DNA of 5,825 nt from Thermoplasmata archaeon (GTDB lineage Archaea > Thermoplasmatota > Thermoplasmata > Lutacidiplasmatales > UBA184), in the NCBI GenBank assembly GCA_030039865.1, contig JASHUS010000219.1, forward strand, positions 1 through 5,825, written 5' to 3'. Positions within the stretch are counted from its first letter, which is position 1, and every line of letters begins with the position of its first letter. The notes under the pieces were generated by a model that did not search any database, was not told the origin of the DNA, and saw only the letters and a program-made list of their open reading frames with translations. A program made the position numbers and the translations under genes. Shown piece after piece: positions 1 to 5,385 of this stretch.

Positions 1-1883
1 AGCACCCCGATCGCCTGGGACTCGTTCTGGGCGAGGAGGAACTGCCCGGCCGGGTCGATCCCGTCCTGGAAATTGTCCGCGACGCTGGGATGCTGCCCTT
101 GGTCGATCGTCTGGAACCCGTAGTCCCACCAGCTGATGACGGCGGGACGCTGCTGCGGCGGTAAGTTGGTGTCCTGCGTCGCGAGCCAGTTGTAGCCGGC
201 GCTGTCGTACTGGTTCGGCGTGTCGAGCGACGAGCCCGCCGCGCCGAAGTAGTACGAAGACGGACTCGTGGTGTTGAGCTGGAGCCAGGGCGGGAGCGTG
301 TCGGCGACCTGCGTCGCGAATCCGCTCTTCGTGTTGCCGGGGATGCCCGCGTCGATCGCGACCCAGATGTTCGGGAGCACGAGCCCGACGACGAGGATCA
401 TGATGAGCACGTGGCGCGCCTTGAATGCCCGGCGGAACGCCGCGAACTGGCTGCGGCGGTCGGAGAGCGACGCGGTCGTTCGCCGCAGCTCCGGGTAGCC
501 GCCGATGTCGAGCGCTCGGCGGATCGCCTCGGCGGGCAGGAGGGCGAAGATCGGCGACGCGACGAGGAAGAACTTCGTCGCGGAGATCGGGAGGTAGATC
601 GAGACGACCGAGAACGTCACGAAGACGACGTGGACCCGCTTGAACCGACCGCGGATCAGTTGGTAGACGAACAGCGCGAGACCGGCGAACGCGAGGAAGA
701 ACGTGACGATGCCGAAGCCGATCACGAGCGCGTCGATCGACGGCGCCTGCGCCTCGGCGACGGTCGAGTAGACGAGCGTCTTGACGAAGTAGCCCTGGCC
801 CGTGATGAGGGTCGTGAAGAGACTATGGTCGACGACCGCGAGCGCCCCGACGCCCGCGAGCACGATCCCGATGAGGATCGGGATCGAGAGGACCCACGGG
901 ATGTCCCGCATCAGGACGAACGGCAGAAGGATCAGGAGCACGCCGAAGAAGATGATCGCCTGGAGGACGAAGTACGTCTCGAACCCGGGCGACGTGAGCG
1001 AGCCGTACTGCGTGAGATAGTACGGCATCTCCATCGGGAAGGCGATGAGCCCGACGATCCACGTGGAGACGTAGAGACCGAACGAGTCGATCCGCCGGAT
1101 CCGCTCGACGAAGATCGCGACGAGGACGCTGACCCCGATCACGACGACGTCGAGCGTGTAGCCCTGCCATGCCAGGGCGAGCGCGCCGAGCGACACGCCG
1201 GTGAAGACCGACCATTTCACCGCGTTCCGCTCGGTCCGCAGGAACGCACGCAGCCCGGGCACGTACTGGCGGGGATGCCGGTAGCTCTCGATCCAGCGGC
1301 GGTTCCCGACCGCCTTCACCGTCCGCAGATAGCAGTAGATCGTGACCAGGACGAAGAACGTGTAGAACGAGAGGTAGTTCGCGTACCCGAACGTCGACGA
1401 GTCGATGTTGGCGCTCAGGAACGGGAAGATCACCGCCGCGATCAGGCCGACGCGCCGGTTCGCGACCTCCCGGCCGATGAGATAGACCGGGATGACGCCG
1501 AGCGCGGCCCAGAGGGGCGCCTGCAGGTCGAGGAACCAGGCCCCGGCCACGACGGCGTTCCCGCCGAAGAACGGGGCGAAGACGATCCCGAGGATCGCGT
1601 TCATCCAGTCGAACAGCGGCTCGCGCGGATTGGTCGATCCGAGCGGGAAGTGCAGCAGCGGATCGTGCACGAGGTTCGTGTGATTGAGGATGATGTACGC
1701 CATCACGCGCGAGTGGTAGTACGAGTCGGACCCGCCCGCGTACGTGTAGAGCGGGCCGTACTCCGCGATGACGGGGTACGACCAGATCGTGCGGATCGCG
1801 AACGAGACACCGATCGCGGACAGGAGGATGGCGATCGTCCAGCCGTGACGGCGCCACCACCCTGTGTGGGAACCCCCTTCCAT
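1..1883 (-). CDS. aglB: Archaeal oligosaccharyltransferase catalytic subunit (AglB/STT3 family), 3' end outside window
   Basis: This enzyme transfers a glycan from a dolichol-phosphate-type lipid to Asn in N-X-S/T sequons on the outer face of the cytoplasmic membrane. I read 627 codons without a stop from ATG 1883 to the left edge; family members are usually about 850-1000 residues, so the C-terminal part is missing. A first membrane segment lies at about 15-33. It is followed by GSDSYYH, whose D53 matches the first catalytic acidic residue. D161 sits in a second external loop, and TVAE at 374-377 matches the TIXE motif of external loop 5. Many hydrophobic segments follow, the last at about 491-512. 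The extracytoplasmic domain then begins and contains WWDYG at 585-589, the sequon-binding signature. The second acidic motif reads D161-S-S, so its usual partner ligand appears absent. The start is chosen because it follows a box A at a suitable distance and leads directly into the first membrane segment. The gene is transcribed separately from the operon upstream. Family assignment is firm; glycan and lipid type cannot be read. Confidence 0.95.
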   Translation of the reverse strand, partial: MEGGSHTGWWRRHGWTIAILLSAIGVSFAIRTIWSYPVIAEYGPLYTYAGGSDSYYHSRVMAYIILNHTNLVHDPLLHFPLGSTNPREPLFDWMNAILGIVFAPFFGGNAVVAGAWFLDLQAPLWAALGVIPVYLIGREVANRRVGLIAAVIFPFLSANIDSSTFGYANYLSFYTFFVLVTIYCYLRTVKAVGNRRWIESYRHPRQYVPGLRAFLRTERNAVKWSVFTGVSLGALALAWQGYTLDVVVIGVSVLVAIFVERIRRIDSFGLYVSTWIVGLIAFPMEMPYYLTQYGSLTSPGFETYFVLQAIIFFGVLLILLPFVLMRDIPWVLSIPILIGIVLAGVGALAVVDHSLFTTLITGQGYFVKTLVYSTVAEAQAPSIDALVIGFGIVTFFLAFAGLALFVYQLIRGRFKRVHVVFVTFSVVSIYLPISATKFFLVASPIFALLPAEAIRRALDIGGYPELRRTTASLSDRRSQFAAFRRAFKARHVLIMILVVGLVLPNIWVAIDAGIPGNTKSGFATQVADTLPPWLQLNTTSPSSYYFGAAGSSLDTPNQYDSAGYNWLATQDTNLPPQQRPAVISWWDYGFQTIDQGQHPSVADNFQDGIDPAGQFLLAQNESQAIGV

Positions 1884-2007
1884 GCGGTGATGCAGCCCCG
1901 TTGAGCGGCGCGCGAGACTGGGGGGCCCTATAAATAGACTGCTTCAGGATTTTCGTCAGCCGGCGTTCGCGCTCGAAAATTCGTCGCACGCGTCGCGCGC
2001 GAGCGGC
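1884..2007. other. Intergenic region between the operon end and the aglB-like gene
   Basis: This is the only gap of any size in the window, 124 bases between the DUF35 stop codon and the aglB-like start. It holds the box A element near 1929-1936 and a second AT-rich patch near 1974-1983. That patch is a short inverted repeat, CGAA and TTCG around two bases, with four consecutive T on the minus strand. Archaeal terminators are often simple T-runs downstream of the stop codon, so this could end the five-gene transcript, but a run of four T is weak evidence. The rest is GC-rich, with CG repeats and no open frame that looks coding. Confidence 0.6.
1929..1936 (-). promoter_or_regulatory. Box A / TATA element of the aglB-like gene
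   Basis: On the minus strand this reads TATTTATA, containing TTTATA, a good match to the archaeal box A bound by TBP. It stands out in surroundings that are nearly all G and C. Its centre lies about 48 bases upstream of ATG 1883. With the usual archaeal spacing of about 26 bases to the start site, transcription would begin near 1905 and leave a leader of about 20 bases. No convincing Shine-Dalgarno sequence lies before the ATG. The start site is inferred, not seen. The element is nearly symmetric, but there is no plus-strand gene for it to serve. Confidence 0.7.
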
Positions 2008-2541
2008 CTACGGCTGGGCGCGAAAGCGGTAGAAGACTCGCCCGTCGCCGACGTCGTACGGCTCGACGCGGACGGCTTCCCCCACGTGCAGCGCATTCCA
2101 AGGCTTCCCTTCGATCCGTCCGAACAGCCGGAGCGCGACTCCGTCGAGATCGACGAGACCCACCGAGAACGGGACCTCCTCCTCCATGCCGAGGGGGGCA
2201 CCGGCCAGCACGGCGCTGAACGCGTAGAGGCGGCCGTGATCGGGGAGGTCCACCCACTCGAGCTCCTCGGCGTGGCAGCGCGGGCACGCCGTGCGCGGCG
2301 GCCACAGGATCGAGCCGTCCTGTCGGCAGCGCGTCGTCGTGAGCCGGCCCGCGCGCAGGTTCTCGTAGAAGCGCGCGAGGCGCGTGTCCTTCTCCGTCTC
2401 GAGCGGGAAGAAGTCGAGCAGGAACGGACGCTTCTCGCGGAGCGGCGCGGGGCGCGCCGGATCGCGCGCCGAGCCGGTCGCGACCGGTTCCTCCCGGGCG
2501 AGCTGGGCCGCCGGGCGCCGGGGGCGCGGCGAGTCGCTCAT
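2008..2541 (-). CDS. DUF35 zinc-ribbon/OB-fold acyl-CoA-associated protein
   Basis: A 177-residue protein of the DUF35 type (rubredoxin-like zinc ribbon followed by an OB fold). In archaea such proteins bind CoA thioesters and bridge thiolase with HMG-CoA synthase, channelling acetoacetyl-CoA. Residues 53-66 form the usual N-terminal helix (RLARFYENLRAGRL). The zinc ribbon spans 72-89, with C72, C86 and C89 in place, but the second expected Cys is D75. The WPPR stretch between the two knuckles is typical of the family. Residues about 95-175 form the OB fold. The first 38 or so residues are an Arg-, Pro- and Ala-rich extension, probably disordered. ATG 2541 is preferred because it makes an ATGA overlap with the thiolase stop, and no better in-frame start follows. 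It is last in the operon. A role as partner of the adjacent thiolase is well supported by context; its exact substrate is unknown. Confidence 0.92.
   Translation of the reverse strand: MSDSPRPRRPAAQLAREEPVATGSARDPARPAPLREKRPFLLDFFPLETEKDTRLARFYENLRAGRLTTTRCRQDGSILWPPRTACPRCHAEELEWVDLPDHGRLYAFSAVLAGAPLGMEEEVPFSVGLVDLDGVALRLFGRIEGKPWNALHVGEAVRVEPYDVGDGRVFYRFRAQP
2538..2541 (-). other. ATGA stop/start overlap, thiolase to DUF35
   Basis: On the minus strand ATGA serves as the ATG of the DUF35 gene and the TGA of the thiolase gene. Such 4-base overlaps usually mean coupled translation, which suits two proteins thought to form one complex. It also fixes the DUF35 start. Confidence 0.9.
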
Positions 2542-3722
2542 CGGGGACCCCCGGCTCCGTAGATCATCACCGAGTGGACGTTCGCGCTCCCCGATAGGTT
2601 GTGGACGAGCGCCCACTCGGGATCGGGGGCCTGGCGCGCCGCCGGCACCGTGCGGGAGAACTGCTGGAAGACCTCGAGCGCCTGCCCGATGCCGGTGGCG
2701 CCGAGGGGGTGGCCGCACCCGAGGAGTCCGCCGCGGGGATTGACGACGAGGTCGCCGCCGACGTCGGCCCGGCCATCGGCCACGAACGCCCCCCCGGCTC
2801 CCTCCGGGCACAGCCCGAGGGACTCGTACTCGATGATCTCGGAGATCGTGAAGCAGTCGTGGACCTCGGCGAGGTCGAGGTCCTTCGGCCCGATTCCGGC
2901 GCGGCCGAACGCTTCGCGCGCGGCATGCTTCAGGCCGACCCACTCGGTCAGCGACCCGGCGTTCGCAAGATTGTGGAAGTCCGAGTACTGCCCGGTCCCG
3001 CGGATCCACGCCGGGGTGGCCGAGTAGCGCCGCGCGTTCTCTTCGCTCGCGAGGACGACGGCCGCGGCGCCGTCGGTCATCGACGAGCAATCGCCGAGGC
3101 GCAGCGGCGGCGCGATCACCGGCAACCTCAGCAGCTTCTCGCGGGGGAACGTCTTCTCGTAGAACTGCGCGTTCGGGTTCGTGTTCGCGAACCGGTGGTT
3201 CTTCTCGGAGACGGCCGCGAGCTGCTCCTCGGTCGTGCCGTGCTCGAGCATGTGGCGCTGGGCGACCATCGCGAAGAACGGGGGCGCGGTCGCGCCGTGC
3301 GGTCCGTCCCAGGGGCGGTCCATGACGCAGCCCATCGCCGAGTTCGCCTCGGCCATCGACGGGAGGTTCATCTTCTCGACCCCGACCGCGACCGCGAGAT
3401 CGGAGAGGCCGGCCGCGATCGCAGCGTACGCGGAGCGGATCGCCGACTGGCCCGAGGCGCAGGCGAGCTCGGTGCGCTGGAGAATCCGCGTCGGGCGGAG
3501 ACCCATCTGCTCCGCGGCGAGGGGCGCGACGTGGGACTGGAACGCGAAGCGCTCCGGTTCGGCCGCGCCGACGAACAGCGAATCGACGTCCTCGCTCCGC
3601 AGTTCGGGCAGGGCCCGGAACAGCGCGGCCCCGACCTCCTGCGCCAGCTCCGACCACGTCGACGGGCGGACCCCCCACTTCACGGAGGCGCCGCCCACGA
3701 TCGCGACGCCGCGGGCCGTCAT
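2538..3722 (-). CDS. Thiolase, SCP2-type (probable acetyl-CoA C-acyltransferase)
   Basis: A 394-residue cytosolic thiolase, the usual family length. It would condense two acetyl-CoA to acetoacetyl-CoA or cleave a 3-ketoacyl-CoA. The nucleophile is C88 in ELACASG. HDCF at 288-291 supplies the His and Cys characteristic of SCP2-type and archaeal thiolases, and GCGHPLGATG (335-344) contains the catalytic H338. The C-terminal CxG motif of classical bacterial thiolases is absent: the equivalent stretch reads HNLSGSANVHS (374-384), consistent with the SCP2-type arrangement in which the HDCF Cys does that work. ATG 3722 overlaps the dehydrogenase stop by ATGA, and the conserved N-terminal GVAIVGGA begins at residue 5, so the longer open frame upstream is not coding. 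The DUF35 gene overlaps its 3' end. In archaea this pair usually works with HMG-CoA synthase in the mevalonate pathway, but no synthase gene is here, so degradation of acyl-CoA is an alternative. Confidence 0.93.
   Translation of the reverse strand: MTARGVAIVGGASVKWGVRPSTWSELAQEVGAALFRALPELRSEDVDSLFVGAAEPERFAFQSHVAPLAAEQMGLRPTRILQRTELACASGQSAIRSAYAAIAAGLSDLAVAVGVEKMNLPSMAEANSAMGCVMDRPWDGPHGATAPPFFAMVAQRHMLEHGTTEEQLAAVSEKNHRFANTNPNAQFYEKTFPREKLLRLPVIAPPLRLGDCSSMTDGAAAVVLASEENARRYSATPAWIRGTGQYSDFHNLANAGSLTEWVGLKHAAREAFGRAGIGPKDLDLAEVHDCFTISEIIEYESLGLCPEGAGGAFVADGRADVGGDLVVNPRGGLLGCGHPLGATGIGQALEVFQQFSRTVPAARQAPDPEWALVHNLSGSANVHSVMIYGAGGPR
3719..3722 (-). other. ATGA stop/start overlap, dehydrogenase to thiolase
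   Basis: The dehydrogenase ends and the thiolase begins in one ATGA on the minus strand. This is the junction between the 2-oxoacid pathway genes and the thiolase module, so the two modules share a transcript and probably coupled translation. Confidence 0.9.
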
Positions 3723-4852
3723 CGCGCCCCCGCGCGGATCGCCGCCGCGACGCGGTCGCCGGCTTCGCTGGTCGTGGTCGTGCCGCCTTGATCGTAGGTC
3801 CGGGCCGTCCCGCTCCCCAGGACCTCGGCCGCCGCGCGATCGAGCCGATCGGCCTGCGCGAGGAGGCGGGCGTCCTGGTGCCGGTCGCCGAGCCAGCGGA
3901 GCATCTGCTCGACCGCGAAGAACGTGGCGAACGGATTGACCTGGTTCTTGCCCGCGTACTTGGGGGCGCTCCCATGGACCGGCTCGAACATCGCGTGCTC
4001 GTTCCCGATGTTCCCGCCCGCCGCGAATCCCATCCCGCCCTGCAGCACCGCCGCGAGGTCGGTGATGATGTCCCCCATCATGTTCGTCGCGACCACGACA
4101 TCGAAGCGCTCGGGGTTGCGCACGAGCCACTGCGTGAACGCGTCCACGTACGCATAGTCGCGCTCGACATCGGGGTACTCCTGCGCGACGCGGTCGAACG
4201 TCTCGCGGAAGAATCGGCAGCCCTCGAGGACGTTCGACTTGTCGACGCACGTGAGGCGCTTATGTCCGTCCTCGGGCGCCCCGGTCGAGCGGCGGCGGGC
4301 GATCTCGAACGCGTAACGGATCACGCGCTCGGCGCCCTTCCGCGTGATGACGCGCGTGTCGATCGCGACCTCCGTCTCGTCCGCCCGGCGCAAGCGTCCG
4401 CGCGCCGGCGTGTAGAGGCCCTCGGTGTTCTCCCGGACGATGACCAAGTCCACGTTCCTCGGCGACCATACCTCGGAGTACGTCCCGCTCACGCGATGGC
4501 GGACGCCCGGGTAGAGACGGCAGGGCCGGACGTTGGCGTAGAGATCGAGACCTTCCCGAAGTCCGAGCACCAAGGCCCGCCCGGCGATGTCACCGTTCGG
4601 CAGGAGCGCGCCGGGCCAGCCGACCGCGCCGACGACCACGGCGTCGGCCGAGCGCGCGGCCGCCTCGCCCTCCGGGTCCCACTCGCGGCCCGACGCCAGA
4701 TAGTATTGACCGCCGCCGCGATAGTTCGTGAGGTGCCACGGCGAGGGTCCCCCCTCGCCGAGGGCTCCGAGGATCTTCTCGCCTTCCCGAATGACCTCGG
4801 GCCCGGTCCCGTCACCGGGGAACACGGCGATCTCGTACCCCGCCTCCCTCAT
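3719..4852 (-). CDS. leuB: Isopropylmalate/isocitrate-family beta-decarboxylating dehydrogenase, probable 3-isopropylmalate dehydrogenase
   Basis: A 377-residue member of the family that oxidatively decarboxylates 2R,3S-malate-type substrates. Adjacent isomerase subunits suggest 3-isopropylmalate in leucine synthesis, or a homologue in 2-oxoacid chain elongation. Seen in order: FPGDGTGPEV (11-20); the substrate helix ending LREGLDLYANVRP (98-110, R99 and R109); VRENTEGLY (139-147, R140 and Y147); catalytic K205 in DKSN; D237; GDIITD (260-265) for Mg; and HGSAPKYAG (293-301) for the nucleotide. K298-Y299 matches the Lys-Tyr pair of NADP-dependent isocitrate dehydrogenase rather than the Asp-Ile of NAD-dependent isopropylmalate dehydrogenase. 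R92, A93 and V95 in the substrate helix match neither standard isocitrate (Ser, Asn) nor isopropylmalate (Glu, Leu) enzymes fully. The protein is longer than many archaeal LeuB proteins, with extra residues near 188-196. ATG 4852 overlaps the small-subunit stop as ATGA. The family is certain; substrate and the symbol leuB are inferred. Confidence 0.88.
   Translation of the reverse strand: MREAGYEIAVFPGDGTGPEVIREGEKILGALGEGGPSPWHLTNYRGGGQYYLASGREWDPEGEAAARSADAVVVGAVGWPGALLPNGDIAGRALVLGLREGLDLYANVRPCRLYPGVRHRVSGTYSEVWSPRNVDLVIVRENTEGLYTPARGRLRRADETEVAIDTRVITRKGAERVIRYAFEIARRRSTGAPEDGHKRLTCVDKSNVLEGCRFFRETFDRVAQEYPDVERDYAYVDAFTQWLVRNPERFDVVVATNMMGDIITDLAAVLQGGMGFAAGGNIGNEHAMFEPVHGSAPKYAGKNQVNPFATFFAVEQMLRWLGDRHQDARLLAQADRLDRAAAEVLGSGTARTYDQGGTTTTSEAGDRVAAAIRAGAR
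4849..4852 (-). other. ATGA stop/start overlap, small isomerase subunit to dehydrogenase
   Basis: The small isomerase subunit ends and the dehydrogenase begins in one ATGA on the minus strand, linking the isomerase and the enzyme that uses its product. Confidence 0.9.
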
Positions 4853-5376
4853 GTCGGGGCTCCGGCCGCCGCCTTACGGGCCTCGAGCTCCCGGCGGACC
4901 TTCTCGACGAGCCCTCCCGCGTCCAGGAGCTCGAGCAGGTGCGGCGGCAGGGGCGGGAACGTGACCGAACGTCCCGTGCGAACGTTCGTGATGCGACCGG
5001 CGCGCATCTCGATCCGGGCGGGATCGCCCTGCTCGAAGATCCCCCGGACCCCCTTCGCCTCCACCGTCGGGATCCCGAGGTTGATCGCGTTGCGGAAGAA
5101 GATGCGCGCGAACGAGTCCGCGACCACCGCGCCGACGCCGATCGCCCGCATCGCCTGCGGCGCGTGCTCCCGGCTCGATCCGCAGCCGAAGTTCTCGTCG
5201 GCGACGATGATGTCGCCGGCGCGGGCGTTCGCGGCGAACTCGGGGAGGGCGATCTCGAAGACGTGCTTCTGGAGCTCCTTCGGGTCGATGATCGTGAGGT
5301 ACTTGCCCGAGATGATCTGGTCGGTGTCGACGTTCGGGCCCAGCGTCCACACCCGGCCCTCGATGACGTCCTGCAT
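4849..5376 (-). CDS. leuD: 3-isopropylmalate dehydratase / homoaconitase small subunit
   Basis: A 175-residue swivel-domain subunit that pairs with the large subunit encoded just upstream to isomerise 2-isopropylmalate to 3-isopropylmalate, or a homologous tricarboxylate. Diagnostic stretches are VDTDQII (16-22), the substrate-specificity loop YLTI (26-29), and GCGSSREHAPQA (64-75), which carries the Ser and Arg that contact the substrate. AFARIFFRN-type sequence follows (SFARIFFRNAINLGIP at about 93-108). Length is normal for an archaeal or short-form LeuD; the last 15 or so residues are an Ala/Arg-rich tail. The loop is neither the YLRT reported for methanogen homoaconitase nor the YLV-type reported for isopropylmalate isomerase, so specificity is open, though the lack of Arg there argues against a free gamma-carboxylate. 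ATG 5376 begins 9 bases after the large-subunit stop with no clear Shine-Dalgarno motif. Confidence 0.93.
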   Translation of the reverse strand: MQDVIEGRVWTLGPNVDTDQIISGKYLTIIDPKELQKHVFEIALPEFAANARAGDIIVADENFGCGSSREHAPQAMRAIGVGAVVADSFARIFFRNAINLGIPTVEAKGVRGIFEQGDPARIEMRAGRITNVRTGRSVTFPPLPPHLLELLDAGGLVEKVRRELEARKAAAGAPT

Positions 5377-5385
5377 GGCCGGCGC

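Noticed and set aside
411..1904. Long plus-strand open frame of 497 codons opposite the aglB-like gene
   Set aside because: It is made almost wholly of Asp, Glu, Arg, Val and Pro with no domain, as expected for the antisense of a GC-rich membrane protein gene. The minus frame carries WWDYG, TVAE and membrane segments.
1974..1983. Terminator hairpin with T-run after the DUF35 gene
   Set aside because: Only a 4-base stem and four T; suggestive but too weak to list as its own feature.
823..1989. Minus-strand open frame of 388 codons overlapping the aglB-like gene
   Set aside because: It is in a different frame from the motif-bearing one and reads as Arg/Pro-rich shadow sequence.
2601..3791. 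Plus-strand open frame of 396 codons
   Set aside because: It is antisense to the thiolase, whose catalytic motifs are all intact on the minus strand; Arg/Asp/Gly-rich composition is a GC-bias artefact.
3723..4250. N-terminal extension of the thiolase frame to an upstream ATG
   Set aside because: The extension overlaps the dehydrogenase in another frame and is low-complexity; the family N-terminus begins just after ATG 3722.
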